DNA from: Prevotella sp. UBA2756
GTDB lineage: Bacteria; Bacteroidota; Bacteroidia; Bacteroidales; Bacteroidaceae
DNA: 64,000 nt
NCBI GenBank assembly: GCA_002353205.1
Contig: DEJE01000048.1
Location: forward strand, 1 to 64,000
Direction: 5' to 3'
Below, piece after piece: positions 57,401-64,000 of this stretch. The position numbers were made by a program, and so were the translations under genes. Every line of letters starts with the position of its first letter. Positions within the stretch are counted from its first letter, which is position 1. The notes beneath the pieces were generated by a model, which was given only the letters and a program-made list of their open reading frames with translations, was not told the origin of the DNA and did no database searches.

Positions 57401-58512
57401 GCATCGACAAGGTGGGACCCTACAACTACAAGGGTCTGTTCACGCCCTGGGAGCAGCCCACCGACGCCTTCTACCGCTACCAGCAGCACTACAACCCGCA
57501 ACCCGTTGCGTCGCAGCGCAGCCTAATCGACGAGTCGGTGCTGCGGCCGGCCGACGGTTTCACCTATCTCTACCGCATCAACTGCGGCGGCGATGCCTAC
57601 ACCGACGAAATGGGCAACCGATGGATGCAGGACAACACCGCGTGGTCGCACTCCTGGGGTGAGCGTTTCGGATCGCCCTACCAGACGTCGCAGACCGTCA
57701 ACGACTCGCTTTCCTCGCCGCTCTTCCGGTCGTCGCGCTTCGGACGCCATGAGCTCAGCTACCGTTTCCCGGCTCATCCCGGACGCTACCGCGTGGAACT
57801 CTACTTCGTGGAACCGTGGTACCGGCAGGCCGATGCGGAAGGTCTTCGCATCTTCGACGTCGCCGTCAACGACAGCACCGTCGTCCGCGACCTCGACATC
57901 TGGGCACAAGTGCACTACGGAAAGCCCTACAAGCGGGTCATCGACATCGACAACAAAGCCAGTGAAATAAAGATCGACTTCCCGAAGGTGAAGGCCGGAC
58001 AGGCCATGATAGCCGCCATCGCCATCGCCACGAACGATTGGAAGACCAACTACCGTCAGTCAAACCTATCCCCATCACCTTACAGTTCCGTAAACGGCGG
58101 TATTTCCGCCGTCCCCACCACCCTGTGGGCCGACTTCGCGAAGGACATCCTCGTGAAGACCCCCGACTCGCTCTTGCCCCCGAAGAGCAGTGCAGCCTTG
58201 GAGGTGGAGGGCCGCAAGGTGCGCAACCGCATGGAATGGGACTTCACCGTCGGCGTGGCCAAGGTGTACGCCCTGCGCTGGAAATACTACAACCCCGAGC
58301 AACCGCGCACGCTCCACGTCCGCATCACCGACGCGAAGGGCGTGGTCTACAAGGACGACGACGTCACCTTCCTGCAGACGCAGCAGAAGAAGACGAAACG
58401 AAAGACGACGAGCATCACCACAGGCACGCAGATCAACGCGGGCACCTACCACGTCGTGCTCACGGGCGACGGCCTTCCCGCGATGCTCTTCGACAACCTC
58501 ACCATCGAATAA
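54490..58512 (+). CDS. Multidomain enzyme: five-blade propeller-like + GH2 + malectin-like
   Basis: An exported protein of 1340 residues, signal peptide MKRHLFTLFFTTACLCAAA. Residues about 30-450 form a GH43/GH32-like propeller (FDCPTVFRDGNKWLMTYV, YETWLAESDDLLHW, GIAVSKDMRHWQRYEGNPV). Residues about 460-1010 are GH2: sandwich (FEGVGTFADITLNDHSVGHY), TIM-barrel with acid/base Glu838 in LWGLQNEST and nucleophile Glu908 in LNGEYGAW. Residues about 1020-1200 are a malectin-like sugar-binding domain (YLYRINCGGDAYTDEMGNRWMQD). Short inserted segments occur at about residues 103-140, 700-725 and 1190-1210, two of them with perfect palindromes. Two different bonds could be cut by one polypeptide. 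Confidence 0.82.
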   Translation: MKRHLFTLFFTTACLCAAAQEVPKAVMEHIYQEVKTPFKYGLVVAPADNYHKFDCPTVFRDGNKWLMTYVCYDGKDGTDGRGYETWLAESDDLLHWTTKGKVLQLPSTTPAADSHPATSPSGTPGANTRSVGDRQPAMAWDQNQRGGFPALIDWTWGGTYEMQTYKKRHWMTYIGGPGTGYEAVNAPLSIGLATTKEPITSAHQWQTFDQPLLSYDDRDAQWWEQLTQYKSTIYWMKDKQQQVRKGYPFTMFYNAGGKDDTHPKGERIGIAVSKDMRHWQRYEGNPVFAHDSDGTITGDAQLVDMTGAVPYELRNGQPVYVMFYFSAFNPTRDYNAFNTFAVSTDLIHWQDWTGSDLIIPSKPYDEMFAHKSYVVKHEGTVYHFYCAVNNDGQRGIAVATSRHLGKSEVCFPTPEPTGHRFTQQLADGWKVTLLSTEKPLPAAARPSFLAKDNLSIPINLDDYYGTQQGEHGNLHGEALFEQTFRAPDLSGKAFFLRFEGVGTFADITLNDHSVGHYDIGRTTQTIDVTPYIRPGQDNHLSVKVSHPAAITNMPWVCGGCSSEWGFSEGSQPFGIYRPVVLEATDAVRVEPFGVHVWNNDACDSVYVETELHNYGKETHHVQLVSKLCDKSGKQVVRLTEEIDINPGQTVTCRQASPMKDARRWSTADPYLYDMNTIVKRNGKATESTHTPFGFVTVAWPSAVCSNQIATNMTETGSNKPDNDSQQFLLNGKPVFINGVCEYEHAFGQSHAFTNEQIEARVKLVKDAGFNAFRDAHQPHNLHYQELFDREGILWWPQFSAHIWYDTPEFRESFKRHLRQWVKERRNSPSIILWGLQNESTLPKDFAEECTAIIREMDPRSRSGRLVTTCNGGEGTDWNVVQNWSGTYGGDIDNYGNELKRTEQLLNGEYGAWRTVGNHTGEGYTEERFADLLMKKVRLAESVRDSVCGQFLWLLVSHDNPGRRQPDEALRRIDKVGPYNYKGLFTPWEQPTDAFYRYQQHYNPQPVASQRSLIDESVLRPADGFTYLYRINCGGDAYTDEMGNRWMQDNTAWSHSWGERFGSPYQTSQTVNDSLSSPLFRSSRFGRHELSYRFPAHPGRYRVELYFVEPWYRQADAEGLRIFDVAVNDSTVVRDLDIWAQVHYGKPYKRVIDIDNKASEIKIDFPKVKAGQAMIAAIAIATNDWKTNYRQSNLSPSPYSSVNGGISAVPTTLWADFAKDILVKTPDSLLPPKSSAALEVEGRKVRNRMEWDFTVGVAKVYALRWKYYNPEQPRTLHVRITDAKGVVYKDDDVTFLQTQQKKTKRKTTSITTGTQINAGTYHVVLTGDGLPAMLFDNLTIE
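56599..56619. repeat. Perfect palindrome inserted in frame in the GH2 enzyme
   Basis: TGTAGCAATC, one central A, then its exact reverse complement. It encodes CSNQIAT within a ~20-residue segment (SAVCSNQIATNMTETGSNK) that interrupts the usual sandwich-to-barrel junction of GH2. Confidence 0.7.
58094..58112. repeat. Short palindrome (7-bp stem, TATTT loop) in frame
   Basis: ACGGCGG-TATTT-CCGCCGT in the coding sequence of the propeller-GH2-malectin protein. It matches in layout two palindromes in the DUF6298 gene. Confidence 0.6.
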
Positions 58513-58527
58513 CGCAAACGGAGAACA

Positions 58528-61500
58528 ATGAAACAGACCATGAAGACAAGGACAAGACGATGGCGCACCGGCGCGCTGTCGCTTGTCCTTTTTGCGTTGA
58601 TGCCCATACAGGCTCAGAACCACTACCGGGAGAACCGGCACCACGACTGGGAGAACCACCAGATCCTCCACATCAACCGCGAGCAGCCGCGAGCCTTCTT
58701 CTTCGGCTACGGCCAACAGGCGGGCGACCGACAGCTGTCGCTCGACGGAACGTGGAAGTTCAACTGGACACCCACGCCCGACGGACAGCCCGACGGCTTC
58801 CACCGCACCGACTTCGACGACGCCTCGTGGCCGACGTTCCCCGTCCCGGCCGACTGGGAGATGAACGGTTTCGGCACGCCCATCTACAGCAGCAGCGGCT
58901 ACACCTTCCGCATCAACCCGCCATTCGTCATGGATGAGCCGAAGCCGACGTTCACCGCCTACACCGAACGAAACCCCACGGGCGTCTACCGCAGGCGGTT
59001 CAGCGTGCCTGCAGCGTGGAGCGGCATGGACATCCACCTGCGTTTCGGCAGCGTGAGCAGCGCGTTCTACGTGTGGGTCAACGGTGAGCGCGTGGGCTAT
59101 TCGCAGGGAAGCATGGAACCGGCAGAGTTCGACATCACGCCTTACGTCAGGCAGGGCGAGAACCTGCTGTGCCTGCAGGTGCTGAAATACAGCGACGGCA
59201 GCTACTTGGAGGACCAGGACATGTGGCGGTTGGCCGGCATCCACCGCTCGGTGACGCTCTTCGCCACACCCACCGTGCGCATCCGCGACTTCGGGGTGCG
59301 CACGCTGCTCGACGACGACTGCCGCGATGCCCTGCTCGTGGTGCAGCCCGAGGTGGCCCTGTCGCCGCAGATGCAACACCGCGCCGACCTCACGGCCCAG
59401 CTCGAAGGGTGGTGCGTGGAGGCCCGCTTGCTCGACAATACGGGCCGCGACGTCCTCGACAGCACTCTCAGCTGCGCTGTCGTCACGATGCTCAACCCCG
59501 ACCACAAGGGCGCCATCATGAACGACCGCACGCCGCAGCGCAGCTACCCCAAGTGGGGATGGCTGTCGGCAAAGGTCAGCAACCCACAGAAATGGACGGC
59601 CGAGTCACCTTATCTATATACCTTGCGACTGACACTGCGCGACGCACAGGGCTCCGTCGTCGAACAGGCCGACACGAAGGTGGGGTTCCGCAAGCTGGAA
59701 ATCAGCAACGGCATGCTGCTCGTCAACGGCAAGCAGGTGCGCCTGCGCGGCGTGAACCGTCACGAGATGGATCCCGAGACGGGGCATGTCATGACCGAGG
59801 AGCGCATGCTGCAAGACATCCTGCTCATGAAGCGCTGCAACATCAACGCCGTGCGAACGAGCCACTATCCGAACAGCGAGCGGTGGTACGAGCTCTGCGA
59901 CTCGCTCGGACTCTACGTCATGGACGAAGCCGACATCGAAGAGCACGGACTGCGCGGACAGCTGGCCAGCGACCCGTCGTGGGCGGCCGCCTGGATGGAC
60001 CGCACACAGCGCATGGTGGTCCGCGACCGCAACCACCCGTCGGTCATCTTCTGGAGCCTCGGCAACGAAGCCGGATGGGGAACCAACTTCGCCCTCACCG
60101 CAGCATGGATCCACGAGTACGACCCCACGCGCTTCGTGCACTACGAGGGGGCCCAGGGCATCAAGGCCGACGGTCTCACCGACGACGACGTCAAGGCTCA
60201 GTATGGTGCCGCCACCGACGCGCTCACGCCCGACCCGAAGTATGTCGACGTCATCTCGCGCTTCTATCCGCGCACGCAGGACGAATACCTCAACCCCGGC
60301 GTGGCCGACAACAACATGGAACGGCCTGAGAACGCGCGCTGGGAACGGCTGCTCACCATCGCCCGCGACACCGCCGACCGCCGTCCGGTGCTCACCAGCG
60401 AGTATGCCCACGCGATGGGTAACGCCCTCGGAAACTTCAGCGAATACTGGGACGAAATGTACAGTCATCCGCGCATGCTCGGCGGATTCATCTGGGAGTG
60501 GGCCGACGGCGGCATCTACGGCGTCGTCGACGAGCTGAAAGGCAAGCGCCGCGACTCGTCGGGATGCCCCTACTACGGCCGCGTGCCCTCGCTGGCCGAG
60601 CGCGCCGAGCTGAAGAAAAGCGGCAAGCCCTTCGTCACCTTCTACGGCGGCGACTTCCGCGACGCACCCAACCTGAAGGCGTTCTGCCTGAAAGGCATCG
60701 TCGGTTCCGACCGCGAGCCCACACCGAAATACGAGGAGGTGAAGGCGGTCTATGCTCCCGTCTTCTTCACCTTCGAGGGTGGCAGGGCTGTACTACACGC
60801 CCGCGACGCCCACACCGACCTCAACGACTACGTCGTGACGACAGTCAACGCCCACGGCATCCTTACGGCCCGCGCCGCACTGAAGGCCGACAAGCCCTGG
60901 GCGCCCAAGGGTCACGTCGTGGCCACGGCGCAGGATGCAAGCCGCCTGGTCGTCCCCTCTCCGTTCAGCGGGAAAAGAAAGGCGGCGGCCAAGGCGAAGA
61001 CGGGCAAGGGCGCACCTGCCGACGACGCTGACCGACTGGCGGAATTCATGTCGAGGCTCACCCCCCACTTCTTCCATGCGCCGACCGACAACGACAAAGG
61101 CTTCGGCAACTGGATTGCCAAGGACTGGAAACAGCAGAAGCTCGACAGCCTGAAGGACGAGATCGTCGCTCCGCGGGCACTGCGCACGACCGACGACGGA
61201 AAGCAGCAGCTGACAGAGACTCATCGCTACGCAACGCTGAACGGCGCCATACGCACCGAATACACGGTCACCGCGCTGCCCGACGGCACCTTCGACTTCG
61301 AGGCCGTCTACACGCCCGAGGGGCTGCTGCCGCCGTTGCCCTGTGTCGGTACTACCGTCGAGCTGCCGGCCGAGCTCAGCCACCTGGAGTATTTCGGCCT
61401 CGGACCCGTCGACAACTACCCCGACCGACGTGCCGCCGCGCTCATAGGCCTGTGGAAGAGCACCGTCGACGCGCAGTATTTCCACTATCCGCGGCCGCAG

Positions 61501-61794
61501 GACAACGGCAACCACGGCGACACCCACTGGCTGAAACTCACCGACAGCAAAGGTCACGGCTGGCTCGTGGAAGCCGTCGGCAAGCCTTTCGCGTTCACCG
61601 CATCGCCCTACAGCGTACAGCAGCTCTGCACTACCGCACACGATGCCGACCTGAAAAGCGGACCATCCATCTTCCTGCACCTCGATGCCGCCGTCATGGG
61701 GCTCGGCAACAGCTCGTGCGGACCCGGTGTGCTGCAGAAATACGCCATTCCATCGGTCAAACACACGCTCCGCCTCCGACTGAGGAGAATCTGA
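58528..61794 (+). CDS. Exported GH2 beta-galactosidase (LacZ-like five-domain form)
   Basis: A retaining beta-galactosidase of 1088 residues, last gene of the rightward run. A twin-Arg-looking but probably Sec signal (MKTRTRRWRTGALSLVLFALMPIQA) is followed by the LacZ start NREQPRAFFFGYG..LSLDGTWKFNW. The sandwich has VPADWEMNGFGTPIYSS. In the barrel the acid/base is Glu514 in SLGNEAGWG and the nucleophile Glu625 in LTSEYAHAMGN. The C-terminal Bgal_small_N domain includes LTPHFFHAPTDNDKGFGNW and YFGLGPVDNYPDRR. It probably removes beta-galactose from pectic galactan or arabinogalactan side chains. Confidence 0.93.
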   Translation: MKQTMKTRTRRWRTGALSLVLFALMPIQAQNHYRENRHHDWENHQILHINREQPRAFFFGYGQQAGDRQLSLDGTWKFNWTPTPDGQPDGFHRTDFDDASWPTFPVPADWEMNGFGTPIYSSSGYTFRINPPFVMDEPKPTFTAYTERNPTGVYRRRFSVPAAWSGMDIHLRFGSVSSAFYVWVNGERVGYSQGSMEPAEFDITPYVRQGENLLCLQVLKYSDGSYLEDQDMWRLAGIHRSVTLFATPTVRIRDFGVRTLLDDDCRDALLVVQPEVALSPQMQHRADLTAQLEGWCVEARLLDNTGRDVLDSTLSCAVVTMLNPDHKGAIMNDRTPQRSYPKWGWLSAKVSNPQKWTAESPYLYTLRLTLRDAQGSVVEQADTKVGFRKLEISNGMLLVNGKQVRLRGVNRHEMDPETGHVMTEERMLQDILLMKRCNINAVRTSHYPNSERWYELCDSLGLYVMDEADIEEHGLRGQLASDPSWAAAWMDRTQRMVVRDRNHPSVIFWSLGNEAGWGTNFALTAAWIHEYDPTRFVHYEGAQGIKADGLTDDDVKAQYGAATDALTPDPKYVDVISRFYPRTQDEYLNPGVADNNMERPENARWERLLTIARDTADRRPVLTSEYAHAMGNALGNFSEYWDEMYSHPRMLGGFIWEWADGGIYGVVDELKGKRRDSSGCPYYGRVPSLAERAELKKSGKPFVTFYGGDFRDAPNLKAFCLKGIVGSDREPTPKYEEVKAVYAPVFFTFEGGRAVLHARDAHTDLNDYVVTTVNAHGILTARAALKADKPWAPKGHVVATAQDASRLVVPSPFSGKRKAAAKAKTGKGAPADDADRLAEFMSRLTPHFFHAPTDNDKGFGNWIAKDWKQQKLDSLKDEIVAPRALRTTDDGKQQLTETHRYATLNGAIRTEYTVTALPDGTFDFEAVYTPEGLLPPLPCVGTTVELPAELSHLEYFGLGPVDNYPDRRAAALIGLWKSTVDAQYFHYPRPQDNGNHGDTHWLKLTDSKGHGWLVEAVGKPFAFTASPYSVQQLCTTAHDADLKSGPSIFLHLDAAVMGLGNSSCGPGVLQKYAIPSVKHTLRLRLRRI

Positions 61795-61826
61795 ACGACG
61801 GCCGCCATATCGTATATGTACAGACG

Positions 61827-61865
61827 AATCAAGGGCAGATTCCATTGTGGGGTCTGCCCTTGATT
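61827..61865. terminator. Probable bidirectional terminator hairpin
   Basis: AATCAAGGGCAGA (61827-61839) and its exact complement TCTGCCCTTGATT (61853-61865) form a 13-bp stem with a 13-nt loop, between the convergent GH2 and PL1 genes. The T run is short, so termination is likely but not certain. Confidence 0.6.
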
Positions 61866-61945
61866 TGTGTTTGCGACATCCATCACAGACTCGGTCTGTC
61901 GATGAAAAGCACCTCGGATGGTGGTGCCGCTGGGGAAAACCAGTC

Positions 61946-63694
61946 TTACATCAGGCTCTTCTTGCCCGCCAGCGTGTCGTAATTATTGTTCAGATTGCGC
62001 CAGTCCACCTTCGTCTTGGTGGAGATGCCGTTGATGTATTTCTCGATGTTCGTGTAGCCGTCGCCGTTGATGTCGCCGTTGGCATCCTTCGCATCGTTCG
62101 GGTTCAGACCGTTGGCGCGCTCCCATTCGTCGGGCATGCCGTCGCCGTCGGTGTCGACCCAAGGCGTCCACTCTTTGTAGACGGGATATCCACCCATCTG
62201 ACGCGGGTCGGTGATGATGCCCTGCTTATAGCTGTCGAGCGGCAGACGGCGGTACTTGAAGAAGCCCTGCTCGTTCTTCGACTTCTCGTGCAGGCCCCAC
62301 ATGTCGCCGAAGGGATTGTCCTTCACCTTCTTCTCATACTTGTCAACATAGTAGGCCTGCCCTGTGCGCACTTCCTCGCAGATGCGCTGGTCCACGATGT
62401 CGCGGCAAGGCATGGTGGCACCGGCGTTGGCGAGCACCCACTCGAAAGCCTTCTCGGCGTCCATGATGCTGATGAACGGCATCTCAAACGGTTCGTTCGA
62501 ACGCATGAGAGCCTTCTCCGTTTCGTCCATTTCACCGTCTTTGTCGGCCGTCTGAATGCCGCCGTTCCAGTTGTCGCGCGTGATTTCGGGATAGCCTTCC
62601 ATCACATTGCCCGTGGCATAGACGCGTCCGAACTGCTTGAAGCTGAACAATCCCTGCGAGCGGCTCTCCGACTTCACGATGCGATGGCCCACGGCCTCGT
62701 CTTTCGGTGTGAGCGGTCCGGGCTTGTAGTAGTTGTTGATGAAGTTCGACATCGTGGTAAATTCGCCGCCGTCGGCCGTGCGGTGCACCCAGTTATAGAT
62801 GACGTTGTTCACGAAATTGAACACGCCGCCCCACCCGATCGACGGGTTTCGGCCCGTATTGTCGGCCCAGAGGTTGCGCATGAACGTTGTGTTCTCGCCG
62901 CCGATGGTCGATCCGAAGGCATGGTTCCACGTGTCGAGGGCCTTGGCCGAGATGGTGTTCTGAATCGTGACGTTCACCGTGGGCTCCTTGCGCTTGGCCT
63001 TTCCGTCGTTGAGGTCGAACATGTGTCGGTAGAAGGAGATGTTCTCGTCGAGTCCCCATTCGCACGAACAGTGGTCGATCATGATGTTGCCCACGGGGTT
63101 GCCTCCGAAGGAATCCTCGCGGTGCCACACCAATGTTTCGCCGCGACGGAAGCGCATGTGGCGCACGATGACGTCGTGCGTATCGACCTGGAACGACTCA
63201 CCGGCGATGATCACGCCCTCGCCCGGAGCCGTCTGTCCGGCTATGGTGATGTAGGGAGCGCGCACGAAGATGGGCGACTTCAGACGGATGATGCCGCTGA
63301 CGTTGAACACCACGATGCGGGCACCGCCCTGCTCGCACGCCCAGCGGAACGAGCCGGGGCCGTCGTCGTTGAGGTTGGTGACGGTCAGCACCTTGCCGCC
63401 GCGGCCGCCGAAGGTGAACATGCCGCCACCCTCAGCACCGGGGAAGGCGGGAATCCTGGCCTGACGGAGGTCGTAGGGGCGCGCAGCCCAGGGCACGTAG
63501 GGCCTTCCTTCCTTGGCTTCCTTCAACACGATGGGGAATGCGGCCTGCCATGCTGAGTCGCTATGGGCCGTCCAGCGAGCCTGTAATGAGTCGATCAGAT
63601 GGCTCGCCTCGGCGGTCATCTGCGGGTATTGAGCATGAACTCCCAACGTGAAGCCCGCGCAGAGCACGAGCACAGACAATCCTTTCTTTTTCAT
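61946..63694 (-). CDS. Exported pectate lyase-like protein, PL1 type
   Basis: A protein of 582 residues, signal peptide MKKKGLSVLVLCAGFTLGVHA. The beta-helix lyase domain starts FPGAEGGGMFTFGGRGGKVLTVTNLNDDGPGSFRWA and contains TIAGQTAPGEGVIIAGESF and NIMIDHCSCEWGLDENIS, the same blocks as in the CE8-PL1 fusion. The C terminus holds two Ca-binding loops (DTDGDGMPDEWERANGLNP, DINGDGYTNIEKYING). It would cleave polygalacturonate by beta-elimination. It converges with the GH2 gene and has 22-bp array 4 upstream. Confidence 0.88.
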   Translation of the reverse strand: MKKKGLSVLVLCAGFTLGVHAQYPQMTAEASHLIDSLQARWTAHSDSAWQAAFPIVLKEAKEGRPYVPWAARPYDLRQARIPAFPGAEGGGMFTFGGRGGKVLTVTNLNDDGPGSFRWACEQGGARIVVFNVSGIIRLKSPIFVRAPYITIAGQTAPGEGVIIAGESFQVDTHDVIVRHMRFRRGETLVWHREDSFGGNPVGNIMIDHCSCEWGLDENISFYRHMFDLNDGKAKRKEPTVNVTIQNTISAKALDTWNHAFGSTIGGENTTFMRNLWADNTGRNPSIGWGGVFNFVNNVIYNWVHRTADGGEFTTMSNFINNYYKPGPLTPKDEAVGHRIVKSESRSQGLFSFKQFGRVYATGNVMEGYPEITRDNWNGGIQTADKDGEMDETEKALMRSNEPFEMPFISIMDAEKAFEWVLANAGATMPCRDIVDQRICEEVRTGQAYYVDKYEKKVKDNPFGDMWGLHEKSKNEQGFFKYRRLPLDSYKQGIITDPRQMGGYPVYKEWTPWVDTDGDGMPDEWERANGLNPNDAKDANGDINGDGYTNIEKYINGISTKTKVDWRNLNNNYDTLAGKKSLM

Positions 63695-63876
63695 TTGGTT
63701 TTTATATTAAGAATCTCATTGAAAAGACTCTCTCCTTAAAATAATGTACTATGCAGATAAGTTTTTTTAACCCAAGCAAGACGAAGAGAAGATGCTGAGC
63801 GGCCGGGACGGCGCTTCTGAACGGACAGAAAAGCCGTTTTCGGTTGTCGCAAGAGGCTCCTCTTTCTGCAATATAA

Positions 63877-63987
63877 ATTGTTTTGCGCGGCAATTCAATT
63901 TGTTTTGCGCAGCAATTTCAATTAGATTGCGCACCAAAATCAATTAAATTGCAACGCAAGGAGAGGACATTGCCCGGCCACAGCGGC
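63877..63987. repeat. 22-bp-register intergenic array 4
   Basis: Five units upstream of the PL1 gene, starting at 63877, 63899 (23 bp), 63922, 63944 and 63966. AT-rich units carry TTTGTTTTGCGCAGCAA. The last one is GC-rich (GACATTGCCCGGCC). The array may run past the window end. The rest of the 306-bp stretch after the PL1 start shows no gene. Confidence 0.72.
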
Positions 63988-64000
63988 TGGAATGGCACCG

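Noticed and set aside
54490..58512. Direct orthologue of the GH137-GH2 enzyme of rhamnogalacturonan-II breakdown.
   Set aside because: The propeller is N-terminal and a malectin-like domain follows GH2; I could not confirm GH137 residues by reading alone.
1..64000. tRNA, rRNA and prophage genes.
   Set aside because: No cloverleaf, rRNA core or phage structural gene was recognised on either strand by reading; a covariance-model search was not possible.

Overview
The window looks like a chromosomal segment of a GC-rich Bacteroidota, most likely Prevotella or a close relative. Supporting signs are Bacteroidota-type promoters (TTTG, 19-20 bp, then TAnnTTTG) upstream of several genes, an almost complete lack of Shine-Dalgarno reliance, a BspA-type leucine-rich surface protein, a Bacteroidota ECF sigma factor, the dapB-lepB-S26-wbqC cluster, and dense pectin CAZyme arrays. 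No rRNA, tRNA, transposase, prophage or CRISPR array was recognised.

Layout: (1) 1-18.3 kb is mostly housekeeping: sufE, a TrmH-family methyltransferase, a GNAT-like protein, topoisomerase IV subunit B, a DUF559 nuclease, an S41 protease, a BspA-like LRR protein, ybeY, coaD, ruvB, a TlpA-like oxidoreductase, a DUF4421 protein, a corrinoid methyltransferase/reactivation pair and a PepSY-like protein. (2) 18.3-31.1 kb is a leftward run of five exported enzymes: GH2, GH106, SGNH esterase, DUF5703 and GH78. (3) 31.2-34.6 kb is the leftward dapB-lepB-S26-wbqC cluster. (4) 34.8-41.6 kb holds a beta-helix/DUF6298 protein, an orphan ECF sigma factor and a pectin methylesterase-pectate lyase fusion. 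(5) 42.1-42.9 kb is a HepT/MntA toxin-antitoxin pair. (6) 43.1-61.8 kb is a rightward run of eight genes: TIM-barrel/DUF3826 fusion, GH127, beta-helix enzyme, MFS transporter, cytoplasmic GH78-like enzyme, GH67-like enzyme, propeller+GH2+malectin enzyme and GH2. (7) A leftward pectate lyase closes the window.

The CAZymes together suggest degradation of pectin, especially rhamnogalacturonan: lyases and esterases open the backbone, exported GH2, GH78, GH106 and GH127 enzymes trim side chains, and the MFS carrier plus a GH78-like enzyme without a signal peptide finish short rhamnosides inside the cell. No susC/susD pair or hybrid two-component regulator lies in the window.

The most unusual content is repeat DNA. 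(a) A low-GC DUF559 nuclease gene is bracketed by near-identical inverted copies of a hairpin repeat, one of which has become part of the neighbouring protease's signal peptide. (b) Four arrays of CTAG at an exact 9-bp period sit in gaps between co-directional genes, always just before a start codon. (c) Four intergenic arrays keep a 22-bp register while the unit sequence changes from GC-rich to AT-rich. (d) Several small palindromes are inserted in frame inside coding sequences. (e) A composite promoter-bearing repeat occurs twice. These are sequence observations; their functions are inference.
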